Below, in pieces: positions 51,937 through 61,852 of a stretch of DNA of 64,000 nucleotides. The notes below the pieces were generated by a model. It searched no databases. It worked only from the letters and a program-made list of their open reading frames with translations, and was not told the DNA's origin. The DNA is from GCA-2746365 sp963711255. GTDB lineage: Bacteria; Pseudomonadota; Gammaproteobacteria; SZUA-229. The stretch's first letter is position 1. Each line of letters begins with the position of its first letter. The position numbers and the translations under genes are program-made. The stretch spans positions 186,001 to 250,000 of the forward strand of contig CAVQDO010000035.1 of the NCBI GenBank assembly GCA_963711255.1, in the 5' to 3' direction.

Positions 51937-52974
51937 TTGACACAGAATTTTTCTTCAGCCTCACGCGCATTAATTGTCGCAGCTGCAGTTATCATTGTAA
52001 TTGCAGGCATGAAACAGTCAGCGTCACTGATTGTGCCATTTCTACTTTCCTTATTTATCGCGGTCATCAGTTTCCCCCTAATGTCCAAGTTGCAGCAGAT
52101 AGGTCTGCATAAGGGCATGTCTTTAACGGTGGTCATTCTGCTGGTGGTTTCAATCGGAGTTGGCATTACCCTGCTTATCGGTGGTTCAATCACTGACTTC
52201 AGCCGCATGATGCCCGAGTATCAGCAAAGAATTACAGCAGAATGGGGTTACGTTTTGCAGTGGCTGAATAATCATGGTATTTCAGTGGCCGATACAATAA
52301 AAGATGTCATCGACCCGGCGGCAACGGTAGGTCTTATATCATCAATTCTAAAAGGGTTTGGCAATGTCCTGACGGACTCGTTCCTGATTCTGCTAACGGT
52401 TATTTTCATCCTCATCGAAGCTGCGGGTTTAAGGCAAAAGATTCTGTCATTAAATGCAGAGGAAAGTGACGATTCGCTTTCAGAAGGTCTGGCTTTCTCA
52501 CAGGTATTTGTTGAGAAAGTGCGCAATTACATGAGCATGAAAACGATCATTAGCATGTTTACCGGGTTAATCATTGCGACAGCATTATGGCTGATCGGGG
52601 TAGATTACCCGGTATTGTGGGGTGTGCTCGCCTTTATGCTCAACTTTGTACCAAATATCGGTTCTATCATTGCGGCCGTTCCAGCCGTGCTGTTAACGGT
52701 TGTACAGCTGGGTATTACTCCGGCATTACTGGTGGCAGCCGTTTATATGGCAGTAAATGTGATTATTGGCAGTGTCATCGAACCAAAATACATGGGTAAG
52801 GGCCTGGGCCTGTCGACGCTGGTTGTGTTTGTTTCATTAGTGTTCTGGGGCTGGGTTCTGGGTCCAGTCGGCATGCTGTTATCGGTACCGCTGACCATTA
52901 CCGTTAAGCTGGCACTGGACAGTAATCCGGAAACGCAATGGCTGGGGCATTTGCTGGGTCCGGTTGAGGACTGA
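51937..52974 (+). CDS. AI-2E family transporter (PerM/TqsA-like)
   Basis: A 345-residue membrane protein with about seven to eight hydrophobic helices. Family hallmarks are the opening ALIVAAAVIIVIAGMKQSAS, the LSLFIAVISFPLM region, VLWGVLAFMLNFVPNIGSII (the core motif), and IGSVIEPKYMGKGLGLSTLV near the C-terminus. Proteins of this family have been linked to export of autoinducer-2 or to ion antiport; the substrate cannot be read here. The start is TTG 51937. DUF3565 starts 7 nt after the stop. Confidence 0.9.
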   Translation: MTQNFSSASRALIVAAAVIIVIAGMKQSASLIVPFLLSLFIAVISFPLMSKLQQIGLHKGMSLTVVILLVVSIGVGITLLIGGSITDFSRMMPEYQQRITAEWGYVLQWLNNHGISVADTIKDVIDPAATVGLISSILKGFGNVLTDSFLILLTVIFILIEAAGLRQKILSLNAEESDDSLSEGLAFSQVFVEKVRNYMSMKTIISMFTGLIIATALWLIGVDYPVLWGVLAFMLNFVPNIGSIIAAVPAVLLTVVQLGITPALLVAAVYMAVNVIIGSVIEPKYMGKGLGLSTLVVFVSLVFWGWVLGPVGMLLSVPLTITVKLALDSNPETQWLGHLLGPVED

Positions 52975-52981
52975 TAGTCTC

Positions 52982-53191
52982 ATGATGCGTAAAATTGTCG
53001 ATTTTCACCAGGATGAATTTCAACACTGGGTTGCCGATCTGGAATGCGGCCATACACAGCATGTACGGCACGATCCGCCCTGGCAACAGCGTCCCTGGGT
53101 GATAACGGCTGCAGGAAGGAAGGAAAAGACGGGGTTTGAACTAGACTGCGTCGACTGTGATAAAACTGAAATGGTTAACGGTGTGCGCTAA
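52982..53191 (+). CDS. DUF3565 domain protein
   Basis: A 69-residue protein starting MMRKIVDFHQDEFQHWVADL. I chose ATG 52982; a start further upstream at 52964 would overlap the end of the AI-2E gene. Its ECGHTQHVRHDPPWQQRPWV pattern and the later LDCVDCDK, with two more cysteines, match DUF3565, whose function is unknown. The Cys/His pairs suggest metal binding. It overlaps the convergent PilZ gene by 4 bp and may share its 5' transcript with rmuC-AI-2E. Confidence 0.8.
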   Translation: MMRKIVDFHQDEFQHWVADLECGHTQHVRHDPPWQQRPWVITAAGRKEKTGFELDCVDCDKTEMVNGVR

Positions 53192-53469
53192 AACTCTTCC
53201 ATTTCGACAAAGGCAACCGCTATTCCGTCATCGGCATGACGCACAATAATAGCGTCTTTTTCGGTTTCCTCAAATTCACGCAAAGGGTTTTTATAGTGCA
53301 GGTTAACCATCTCGCCCATGGGATAACGCTCGACATCATTGACGCGCATAAACATGCCCCCCTCGCTGAGGTCACGAGTAATGACGGTACGTGAGGAATC
53401 CTCAAGAAATCGCAGTATTACCTCGATCTGTATTTCCTTACGCGGGAACTTACGTTGGTTTTCAGACAT
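53188..53469 (-). CDS. Single-domain PilZ c-di-GMP receptor
   Basis: A 93-residue PilZ protein. It shows both parts of the c-di-GMP motif: R-x3-R in QRKFPRKEIQ and D-x-S-x2-G in RDLSEGGMFM. Single-domain PilZ proteins act as adaptors, for example in pilus biogenesis or flagellar control. The pilus genes in this window are 36 kb away, so a link is only possible. It converges with DUF3565, overlapping by 4 bp, and has no visible ribosome-binding site of note. Confidence 0.85.
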   Translation of the reverse strand: MSENQRKFPRKEIQIEVILRFLEDSSRTVITRDLSEGGMFMRVNDVERYPMGEMVNLHYKNPLREFEETEKDAIIVRHADDGIAVAFVEMEEF

Positions 53470-53619
53470 AATTTACCTTTAATAAACCAGATGGCTAGTG
53501 TAATCATAGTCATTTCAGTAGAAAATACTAGAAAATTTTTATATTAATGTTAAATTGAAAACTGATGGCCGAGCCGGGCTGAAATCCTTTTATGTCGTCG
53601 TAAACTGTAAGGTTAATAT

Positions 53620-54423
53620 ATGATAAATAATTTATGCCATTCTGTAACGCTACTGATTTTCGGCCTGCTTTTAGTAACTCCCGTAACTGCTTCTGATCTT
53701 GAGCGTGAGCAGCGTATGGCTGAGGAAATAGTCGATGCCATTATTGTTGGTGATCCTGTTTATCTTAAAGCAGGTGAAGATGAATTTTTAGGTATTTATA
53801 CGGAAGCAGAAGAGGACGGCGATAAAGTAAAAGGCACAGCTATTATCTTGCATGGCAGGGGCTTTCATCCCGACTGGCAGGATGCGATTAACCCGTTACG
53901 CTCAGGTCTGGCTGAAAAAGGCTGGAACACACTGTCTATACAAATGCCGGTACTTGAGAAGCAGGCAAAATACTATGACTATGTTCCCCTGTTCCCGCAC
54001 GCTTTGCCCCGAATTGATGCGGCGATTGCTTATGCGCGAGAACAGATTAAAAATACCCAGGCTGAAAATAGAGTTGTGCTAATTGGCCATAGCTGTGGTG
54101 CACACATGGCAATGGCATGGGTGGATGCAGATTCATTTGAATCGATAGATGCCTATGTTGGAATCGGCATGGGGGCTACGGATTATAAACAGCCGATGAA
54201 ACATGGCTTCCCACTGGATAAATTAAAGGTGCCGGTGCTGGACGTCTATGCGGAAGGAGATTATCCTGCGGTGTTAAAAATGGCACCGCAGCGTCTCGCA
54301 CAAATAACTGCAGCCGGTAATGCTAAATCAAGGCAGCAGGTAGTTAAAGATTCTGATCATTATTATAAAGACAGGGGCAATGCACTAACCAGTATTATCG
54401 CTCAGTGGCTTGAGTCTTTATAA
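53620..54423 (+). CDS. Secreted alpha/beta-hydrolase-like protein, DUF3530 family
   Basis: A 267-residue protein with an N-terminal signal peptide (residues about 1-24, ending VTAS). It has an alpha/beta-hydrolase core: AIILHGRGFHPDWQD after the first strand, a nucleophile elbow VLIGHSCGAHMAMAW with the likely catalytic Ser, and DSDHYYKDRG near the C-terminus with a candidate His. The DUF3530 pattern is GWNTLSIQMPVLEKQAKYYD. The substrate is unknown. It is followed 31 nt later by the MFS-acyltransferase gene on the same strand, a possible operon. Confidence 0.75.
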   Translation: MINNLCHSVTLLIFGLLLVTPVTASDLEREQRMAEEIVDAIIVGDPVYLKAGEDEFLGIYTEAEEDGDKVKGTAIILHGRGFHPDWQDAINPLRSGLAEKGWNTLSIQMPVLEKQAKYYDYVPLFPHALPRIDAAIAYAREQIKNTQAENRVVLIGHSCGAHMAMAWVDADSFESIDAYVGIGMGATDYKQPMKHGFPLDKLKVPVLDVYAEGDYPAVLKMAPQRLAQITAAGNAKSRQQVVKDSDHYYKDRGNALTSIIAQWLESL

Positions 54424-54454
54424 ATAGGAGTCGGCCTGCAAGGGCGATCTCGTT

Positions 54455-56359
54455 TTGAGTAAAAATACTGAATCAAGTAATGCTGCAGGCAAAGCGGCAG
54501 GGCAGTTTGAACTGCTAACACAAAAACGGTTTCTGCCTTTTTTTGTGACACAATTTTTTGGTGCGTTTAATGATAATGTATTTAAAAATGCATTGATTAT
54601 ATTAATAGCATTCCAGGGGACGCAGTTAATCGATACCAGTGCTGACCTGTTGATTAATATTGCAGCAGCGCTATTCATTTTGCCCTTCTTTCTGTTTTCG
54701 GCCAGCGCAGGCCAGTGGATTGATAAACATGAAAAATCAAAATCCATAAGAGCGATTAAGCTGCTGGAAATCGTTATTATGTCGATAGCAGCGTATGCAT
54801 TTATACAGGGCTATATTATTTTGCTAATAGCCCTGCTTTTTTTAATGGGCACGCAATCCGCATTTTTTGGTCCGGCCAAATACAGTTATATTCCACAGCA
54901 TTTAAAAGTAATCGAGTTGATAGAAGGCAATGCCCTGGTACAGATGGGTACGTTCGTTGCTATTTTACTTGGCACAATCCTTGGTGGTGTCATGATTGGT
55001 GCTGAGCAGGGCAGGCAATATGTGGCCTTTGCTATTGTTGCATTTGCGGTAGCGGGTTATCTGTCCAGCCGTTATATTCCAGTGACGCCATCTCTGAATG
55101 AAAGCATCAAAATAAACTGGAATGTATTTGCTGAAACCTGCCGGAATATTAAATTTCTTAAAAGTAATCGCACGGTATTTTTATCAATACTGGGGGTCTC
55201 ATGGTTCTGGTTTTTAGGGGCGACCTACCTGGTGCAATTGCCTAATTATACTAAGACAACACTGGGCGGTGATGAGCAGGTCGTTACCTTTTTGTTAACA
55301 CTGTTTACCCTGGGTATTGGTTCGGGTTCATTATTGTGTAACTGGTTCTCCGGTAAAAAAATTGAAATCGGACTGGTGCCATTCGGCTCAATCGGGTTGA
55401 CTGTGTTTGGTATTGATCTGTACTTTTCGCAGCCGGAAGTTGTTCCGGCGATGACCATAGGCCTGGTTGAGTTTTTATCGCTGGATAACTTGCGGCTGGT
55501 TTTTGATGTTGTCATCATTGGATTTTTTGGTGGTTTGTATATCGTCCCGTTAATGGCACTGGTACAGCAACGTTCTGATCCTGAGCATTTGTCGCGAGTC
55601 ATTGCGGGCAATAATATTATTAACGCATTGTTAATGGTTTTCTCGGCGATAGTGGCGATAGCAGTTCTGTCGATGGGTTATTCAATTGCGCAATTATTTT
55701 TGCTTGTTGCTATTTTAAATGCAATTGTTGCGATTTACATATACAGCCTGGTCCCTGAATTTCTCATGCGATTCCTGGTCTGGCTGCTTATTCATAGTGT
55801 GTACCACGTTAAATCAAAGGGTCTTGATAAAATACCTGAAGAGGGACCTGTTGTGCTGGCCTGTAACCATGTTAGTTTTGTTGATGCCCTGATTATAGCC
55901 GGCTGCATAAGACGGCCCGTTCGTTTTGTAATGCACTACAAAATATATAATTTACCCGTATTGAATTTTGTTTTTAAAACAGCGCGGACTATCCCCATCG
56001 CCGGTAAATACGAAGATGAGGCTTTGCTGGAAAAAGCCTTTGATGAAATAGATGAAGCGCTTGCCGAGGGTGACGTTGTCTGTATTTTCCCAGAGGGAAA
56101 ATTAACGGCTGATGGAAACATGAACAAGTTTCGGGATGGTATAGAAAAAATCATAGCACGACGTGCAGTGCCTGTTATACCGATGGCATTACAGGGGTTG
56201 TGGGGTAGTGCTTTCAGCCGCTACAAGTCAAATATTTTATTGCGTTTGTTGAAAGGCTTTAAGTCGCGCGTTGGTTTGATGGTTGGCGATTTAATTGCAG
56301 CGGAAGAAGTGTCTGCCGCTGCGTTGCAGGATAAAGTGCAGGGTTTGTTTGAGAGTTAA
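54455..56359 (+). CDS. MFS transporter fused to 1-acylglycerol-3-phosphate acyltransferase
   Basis: A 634-residue two-domain membrane protein. Residues about 1-420 are an MFS transporter with twelve hydrophobic stretches (LLTQKRFLPFFVTQFFGAFN, then DNVFKNA, resembling the LplT lysophospholipid flippase). Residues about 435-634 are a PlsC-type acyltransferase with NHVSFVDA (HX4D, H472 and D477) and FPEGK near 545. In E. coli, LplT and the acyltransferase Aas are separate, and Aas has an added acyl-CoA/ACP synthetase domain, which is absent here. A role in lysophospholipid uptake and re-acylation is inferred. The start is TTG. A terminator follows. Confidence 0.85.
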   Translation: MSKNTESSNAAGKAAGQFELLTQKRFLPFFVTQFFGAFNDNVFKNALIILIAFQGTQLIDTSADLLINIAAALFILPFFLFSASAGQWIDKHEKSKSIRAIKLLEIVIMSIAAYAFIQGYIILLIALLFLMGTQSAFFGPAKYSYIPQHLKVIELIEGNALVQMGTFVAILLGTILGGVMIGAEQGRQYVAFAIVAFAVAGYLSSRYIPVTPSLNESIKINWNVFAETCRNIKFLKSNRTVFLSILGVSWFWFLGATYLVQLPNYTKTTLGGDEQVVTFLLTLFTLGIGSGSLLCNWFSGKKIEIGLVPFGSIGLTVFGIDLYFSQPEVVPAMTIGLVEFLSLDNLRLVFDVVIIGFFGGLYIVPLMALVQQRSDPEHLSRVIAGNNIINALLMVFSAIVAIAVLSMGYSIAQLFLLVAILNAIVAIYIYSLVPEFLMRFLVWLLIHSVYHVKSKGLDKIPEEGPVVLACNHVSFVDALIIAGCIRRPVRFVMHYKIYNLPVLNFVFKTARTIPIAGKYEDEALLEKAFDEIDEALAEGDVVCIFPEGKLTADGNMNKFRDGIEKIIARRAVPVIPMALQGLWGSAFSRYKSNILLRLLKGFKSRVGLMVGDLIAAEEVSAAALQDKVQGLFES

Positions 56360-56381
56360 TATAGTTTTTGCAACCATAAAA

Positions 56382-56407
56382 AAAGCCACCGCTAAGGGTG
56401 GCTTTTT
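56382..56407. terminator. Bidirectional terminator between the MFS-acyltransferase and SCP2 genes
   Basis: AAAGCCACC (56382-56390) pairs with GGTGGCTTT (56397-56405), with A and T runs on the two sides. It serves both convergent genes. Confidence 0.85.
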
Positions 56408-56430
56408 CTGTTGATGTAATAAGTGCTGTT

Positions 56431-56460
56431 TATAAGCGATCGATTATAAGCGATCGTTTA
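56431..56460. repeat. Short tandem duplication at the end of the SCP2 gene
   Basis: TATAAGCGATCGAT and TATAAGCGATCGTT are adjacent 14-bp copies, each with a CGATCG palindrome. They lie at and just past the stop codon of the SCP2 gene, between it and the terminator. It looks like a small local duplication. Confidence 0.55.
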
Positions 56461-56850
56461 TACGCGACCCATTGCACCAAAGCTTTTTATGAATGGACCT
56501 GCCATGCGCGGGTCGGAAATCATAGCTTTGAAATCACCGGTTTTGAATTTCAGTTTGCCGGTTGTGAAAGCCAGGCCTAAACCAGTCATGCCAATTTCTT
56601 TAGATAACCACTTTTCCCAGTTTTTCTGTTCAGCACGCATGTCCCAGCTAAGCTCGCGTCCATCGTAAGCGCCTGCTTCTGTAACCTGTCCGTTAACGAC
56701 ATTGATAAAACCGACACAGGTGTCCTCTTTTGGGAAACCGTAACCGATAACAGAGTTAAAATTAATTTTTTCTAACGCACCAGCAAGATCTGCTTCTGCA
56801 TTCCATTTTTCCTGAAAGCTTTTCATCCAGGCATCATCAAATAGGGCCAT
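56458..56850 (-). CDS. SCP2 sterol-transfer family protein
   Basis: A 130-residue cytoplasmic protein of the SCP2-like lipid-binding fold. It has an N-terminal helix ALFDDAWMKSFQEKWNAE, a middle VGFINVVNGQVTEAGAYDGR and the typical TTGKLKFKTGDFKAMISDPR with a final RMAGPFIKSFG. Related proteins are found in many Proteobacteria without a known ligand. It has a long upstream gap (about 210 bp) before the SPOR gene, so it probably has its own promoter. The call is from pattern recognition; a search would settle it. Confidence 0.7.
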   Translation of the reverse strand: MALFDDAWMKSFQEKWNAEADLAGALEKINFNSVIGYGFPKEDTCVGFINVVNGQVTEAGAYDGRELSWDMRAEQKNWEKWLSKEIGMTGLGLAFTTGKLKFKTGDFKAMISDPRMAGPFIKSFGAMGRV

Positions 56851-57064
56851 CTTATTTCTCCGAATTCTTGTTGCGCATAGCGCATTGATAGTACTGCAGA
56901 ATAAACATTATTTTTGTCAAAATTGTCATGTCTATCTGTAAAGTGTGCGTGGCGTGTTATGGTATTATTTTTATAGGATCGCCACGAAAAACCGAAGGGG
57001 ATAATAACATAAGAACAACTATACCGAAAGAGATAGATGCCGTCATAATAACGTAAATATCAAA

Positions 57065-57655
57065 TTATTTTAATTCCATCGATATAGCGTTGATGTTGTT
57101 CTTTTTAAGCAAATGTTGATTTTGGTATAGCTGTTGTTTTCCTTGATAAGGGCCCGTTCTAACGCGGTGCCATTCCTGTTTGTTGATCGTAACGTGTTGA
57201 ATATTTGCTTCTAATCCTAAAAACGCCAGGTTGGCTTTTAGTTTTTCAGCGTCACTAATATTTTGAAATGACCCAACCTGTAATACATATTGTTTAGCGG
57301 TGTCAGGCTTTGTCGCTGTGGAGCGGTTTTCTGTTCTGGTTTCCGGCGGCCGTGTTTCACTCTCCGGGATGAGTACTTCCAGTTCAGGCAGAATGGTGTA
57401 AAAATTGAATTTTTGTTCTTTCTTTTCCGCTACGGGCGCCGCTTTTTTAGTATTACTGGTTTTTGCCTGTTGTTTGAGTTTTTCCAGTTCCAGCTGCACG
57501 GCGCTGCCGAAGTCCTGGGTATTTTTGGGTTGTTTATCGAGATAAACAATAAACGCAATAAACAGGCCAATCGCAAGCCCGGAAAGTAGCCAGACATAGC
57601 CGGGTAATGACTTTTTCTTTTTGCGCGTAGCGCGTGATTTATAATCTGCAGGCAT
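57065..57655 (-). CDS. SPOR-domain protein, FtsN-like
   Basis: A 196-residue protein with a basic N-terminus (MPADYKSRATRKKKKSLPGY), one membrane helix (about residues 20-40, WLLSGLAIGLFIAFIVYL), a Lys/Gln/Glu-rich periplasmic linker and a C-terminal SPOR domain (about 120-196: QYVLQVGSFQNISDAEKLKA with VRTGPYQGKQQLY). This is the FtsN layout: cytoplasmic tail, helix, linker and peptidoglycan-binding SPOR. It lies 69 bp downstream of argS, as in Pseudomonas and related genomes. It may be the cell-division protein FtsN, but it is shorter than E. coli FtsN. Confidence 0.8.
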   Translation of the reverse strand: MPADYKSRATRKKKKSLPGYVWLLSGLAIGLFIAFIVYLDKQPKNTQDFGSAVQLELEKLKQQAKTSNTKKAAPVAEKKEQKFNFYTILPELEVLIPESETRPPETRTENRSTATKPDTAKQYVLQVGSFQNISDAEKLKANLAFLGLEANIQHVTINKQEWHRVRTGPYQGKQQLYQNQHLLKKNNINAISMELK

Positions 57656-57724
57656 TTGTTCTAAACTTTATTATTATTTTCTGAACAAAAGTTCATTCTG
57701 GGTTTTTAAAGCGGCACTTGATTA

Positions 57725-59482
57725 CTACATTTTTTCTGGCGCACTTACTCCTAGTAAGGTTAGTCCATTATGCAGAATTTGTTTGGTTGCGATGATTAAA
57801 TTAAAGCGTGCATTTCGTAATTCATTATTCTCAATAATGAACTGGTGCGCGTTGTAATAAGAGTGCAGCAGGTTAGCCAGTTCACGAAGATAGTGAACCA
57901 GTAAATGCGGTTCGGCATTATATGCAGCCTTATTGACGATGTCAGCGTAAGCATCAAGTTTACTGATCAGTTCGGTTTCATGCGTCTCTGTCAGCAAGCT
58001 TAGATTCTGTGTGCCATTCTCCCTGTCATGGCTGAATTTTTTCTCGCCAAGTTGTGCCAGTACGCTGCAAATTCTGGCGTGTGCATACTGAATGTAATAA
58101 ACCGGATTATCATTACTTTGTGATTTCGCCAGATCCAGATCGAAATCCATGTGCTGTTCGCATTTGCGCATGACATAAAAGAAACGTGCAGCGTCGTTGC
58201 CCACTTCTTCGCGTAATTCTCTTAACTTAACAAATGAGCCCGAACGGGTCGACATTTGAAGGCGCTCACCGCCACGGTAAAGGTTGGCGAACTGAACCAG
58301 TAATATATTGAGCTTGTCTTCGTCTTTGCCCATGGCGGTTAATGCCGCTTTAACGCGCGCTACATAACCGTGGTGGTCGGCGCCCCAGATGTTAATAACC
58401 CGGTTATAACCACGCTCGAATTTATCGAGATGATAGGCAATGTCAGAGGCAAAATAAGTGCCCTGGCCGTTATCACGAACTACGACGCGATCCTTTTCAT
58501 CGCCAAACGCGGTTGAACGAAACCACAGTGCGCCCTTATCTTCATAGACATGACCGGAATCCTGCAACTGCCTGACCGCCGTATTGATCAGGTCACGGTC
58601 TGCCAGTGACTGCTCGGAATACCAGCTCTGGTAGTGTACACCGAACTCTTCCAGGTCCTGGCGGATGTCGGCCAGGATCGAATTAAGACCAGCATCGAAT
58701 ACAGTTTTGTAGCTGCTGTCGCCGAGCAGTGTTTTCGCGCGTTCGATCAGTGCATCGATATGCTCTTCCTTGTCACCGCCATCGGCTTCATCGGCCGGTA
58801 TATCCTGCATCACGGCATCAGCCGAGTGTACAAAGCTGTCACCGTGTGACTGTTTTAACTGTTCGGCGATGTCATAAATGTATTCTTCACTTTTATAGCC
58901 GTTACTCGGGAATGGCAGCTCAACAGCGTTTTTCTGTAAATAACGCAACCAGATGCTGGTAGCAAGAATATTCATCTGGCGGCCGGCATCGTTGACATAG
59001 TATTCGCAGTCAACCTCGAAGCCCACAGCGCGCATTAATGAAGCCAGTGTTGCGCCATAGGCAGCGCCACGGCCATGACCGACGTGCAGCGGCCCGGTCG
59101 GGTTGGCGGAGACGAATTCGATCTGAACTTTTTCACCGTTTGCCACGTTGCTGGTGCCAAAACTATCACCGCTGCTGAGAATGTCGCTGATAATAGTTAA
59201 GGTGCTTTCCTGGGCAAGAAAGAAATTTATGAAGCCGGGACCGGCTATTTCAATTTTTTCCACACTGCTGTCTTCGTCCAGCGCATCAATGATCGCCTGG
59301 GCGACATCACGCGGCGGTTTAGCGGCCTGCTTGGCAAGCATCATCGCGATGTTACAGGTGAAGTCACCATGCGCAGCGTCTTTGGTGCGGGTGATTTGCA
59401 GTGCTGGTTTTGCTTCGATCAGGCCATCAGCAATAAGCTGATCTAGCGCCTTATCGAGCAGGGCTTCAATGGATTCTTTCAA
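57725..59482 (-). CDS. argS: Arginyl-tRNA synthetase
   Basis: Class I aminoacyl-tRNA synthetase that needs tRNA for activation. The 585-residue protein has the HIGH motif as PTGPLHVGHGRGAAYG, the N-terminal Add domain with VEKIEIAGPGFINF, the MSTRSGSFVKLREL block in place of KMSKS, and a C-terminal DALR anticodon domain (LVHYLRELANLLHSYY). Length is close to E. coli ArgS (577). It lies between priA and the SPOR gene on the same strand, the order seen in Pseudomonas. Confidence 0.97.
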   Translation of the reverse strand: MKESIEALLDKALDQLIADGLIEAKPALQITRTKDAAHGDFTCNIAMMLAKQAAKPPRDVAQAIIDALDEDSSVEKIEIAGPGFINFFLAQESTLTIISDILSSGDSFGTSNVANGEKVQIEFVSANPTGPLHVGHGRGAAYGATLASLMRAVGFEVDCEYYVNDAGRQMNILATSIWLRYLQKNAVELPFPSNGYKSEEYIYDIAEQLKQSHGDSFVHSADAVMQDIPADEADGGDKEEHIDALIERAKTLLGDSSYKTVFDAGLNSILADIRQDLEEFGVHYQSWYSEQSLADRDLINTAVRQLQDSGHVYEDKGALWFRSTAFGDEKDRVVVRDNGQGTYFASDIAYHLDKFERGYNRVINIWGADHHGYVARVKAALTAMGKDEDKLNILLVQFANLYRGGERLQMSTRSGSFVKLRELREEVGNDAARFFYVMRKCEQHMDFDLDLAKSQSNDNPVYYIQYAHARICSVLAQLGEKKFSHDRENGTQNLSLLTETHETELISKLDAYADIVNKAAYNAEPHLLVHYLRELANLLHSYYNAHQFIIENNELRNARFNLIIATKQILHNGLTLLGVSAPEKM

Positions 59483-59606
59483 GTGACTATCTTCGTCTGG
59501 TTAGCGTGTTTTATGGGGTGCGATTATACGGCAATAGTTTTCACTTGTAAGTTTCAAGTTGAGCGTTAATGGCAGCGGCAAGCTTTATAGGACAAATTAG
59601 TGCGAT

Positions 59607-61852
59607 TTAGAAAGTGTCGTATGGGTCAACATCGATAGACCAGCGGACTTTTCTTGCGCTTTTAAGCGAGGCTAACTGCGGTACCCACCAGCTGGCGAAG
59701 CGGTGTACCACTTTGCGCTGGCTGGATTGCAGCATAACCTGGTAGCGGTAGCGTCCGGCACGCCGCTCCATGGGTGCGGGAATCGGGCCAAATATTTCCA
59801 GATCCGATTTATCTACCCCGCTGGCCAGCGCAACAGCGTCATCCAGGAAAGCCTGTGCCGCCTGGGCATCGACAGACTCACAGCGCACTAATATCAGGTG
59901 GCGCGCCGGTGGCAGTCCGGCTGCCTGTCTTTCGCTAAGTGCGGCTTCGGCAAAAGAAAGATAACCCCGGTGCAGCAGGGTCTGTAACAGGGGATGCTCC
60001 GGGTGGTGGGTCTGAATAAGTACCTCACCGGACTTTTCTGCCCGTCCGGCACGACCTGAAACCTGGGTAACCAGCTGGGCCAGGTGTTCTGCGGCGCGAA
60101 AGTCGGCGCTGAATAATGCCTGGTCGGTATCCAGTATGCAGACCAGCGTCAGGTTGGGGAAATCGTGACCCTTTGCCAGCATTTGCGTGCCAACCAGTAT
60201 GCCGGATTCGCCACTATGAGCGCGCGCCAGCTTATCCTGCAGGCTGCCTTTATTGCGGGTGGTGTCGCGGTCGATTCGGCTAACCTGTGTTTCGGGGAAA
60301 CGTTCCTGCAAAAACAGCTCGATGCGTTCGGTGCCGGCACCGATGGAGACGATATTGCTGCTGCCGCATTCCGCGCAGGTTTGCGGCGCCGGTCGCTGTG
60401 CCCCGCAGTGGTGACAGTGCAGCTGGTTGCGCTGCTTGTGGAAGGTCATGTGGGCATCGCAGCGCTGGCAACTGGTGGTCCAGCCGCAGTCATGGCACAT
60501 CAGCAGTGGCGAAAATCCGCGGCGGTTAATAAATAGCAGTACCTGGCCCTGTTGGTCGAGGTGTCGCTTGATTGCGTCGAGCAGGGTTTCGGCCATGCCT
60601 TCATGCAGTTTCTGGCTGCACATGTTAATCAGGCTGATTTTTGGCAGAGGCTTTTTATTGGCGCGTTTCTTTAAAAAATGCTGCTCATAACGCTGTTCAT
60701 TAATATTGTTCAGGGTTTCCAGCGAGGGCGTAGCAGAGCCAAGAACTACCGGGATACGGGCATTTTTAGCGCGCAAAATAGCAAGATCACGGGCATTGTA
60801 GCGAAAGCCGTCCTGTTGTTTATAGCTGCCATCGTGTTCTTCATCGATGATAATCAGCCCCAGTTCCGGCATGGGCGTAAATATGGAGGAACGTGTGCCG
60901 ATCACCAGCTGTGCCTGGTTATGGGCGGCAGCGTGCCAGGCGGCATAGCGCTGGGTGTCATTCATTGCCGAGTGGATGACAACTATGGATGCCTGCAGCC
61001 GCTGCAGGAATCGTTGTGTTAACTGCGGCGTTAAACCAATTTCAGGAACCAGTACCAGTATTTGTTTGTTTTCAGCAAGTATGGACCGACACAGCGTGAG
61101 ATAGACTTCAGTTTTGCCGCTGCCGGTAATACCGTTTACCAGGTGTACCGCATGCTGGTGCTTATGTGATTCGATAGCCTGAACGACTTCTTTTTGCTCG
61201 CTATTGAGCTCTACCGGGCTGTCATCACAGGATGAACCTGAGTTACCCGCGGTTAGCAGGGCAGGTTTTTCGAAGCTTTCAATCAGTGCTTTTTCTTTTA
61301 AGGCTTTAACCGCCGTTCGCCAGTTCTCGGTGAGTGCGTTTAGGGCATCGGCATCGAGGCCTTCTGTCGCTGGATCTTATCCTGGCAGGCTTGCTGTAAC
61401 AACTGGTATATCTGTAACTGCTTGGGCGCGCGTTTAAGCCCCTGTAATATCTCTGCCTGCTGAGACTGGTTATTGTCGGCCGGGCGCCAGTATTCGCTAA
61501 GTGAGGGCGTGGCATCATCATTATTACGCAGCTGTACCGGCAACACCGTATTTAAAACATCTCCTGGTGGATGCACGTAATACCGGGCGGCCCAGAATGC
61601 CAGCTGGAGAATGTCATCACTCAGCAGGCTATGCGCATCAAGGACATGAAGTACCGTCTTGATTTTATTGACGGGTACATCGGTCTGGCCTGTTTCTTCA
61701 ACAATAACCCCAATCAGCTTCTGCCGGCCGAAAGGAACTCGTACCCGCATTCCCTGTTGTATGCTGCCGGTAAAATCTGTTGCCAGCCGATAATCGAAGA
61801 GTTTGTATAGTGGACAGGGGACTGCGACTTTTATAATGCGATGCTTGGGCAT
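59607..61852 (-). CDS. priA: Primosomal protein N' (replication restart helicase), one-base frameshift
   Basis: Helicase that reloads the replisome at stalled forks. The 5' part (from ATG 61852) begins VAVPCPLYKLFDYRL and runs to QACQDKIQR, then falls into a wrong frame that ends at 61340. A frame shifted by one base carries on with PATEGLDADALNALTENW and contains Walker A NGITGSGKTEVYL, DEEHDGSYKQ, the zinc cysteines CHDCGW, CQRC, CHHC and CAECG, and the C-terminus ending at 59607. Restoring one C in the CC near 61372 gives DKI-PATEG and 748 residues, close to E. coli PriA (732). It may be an error or a real lesion. Confidence 0.9.
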
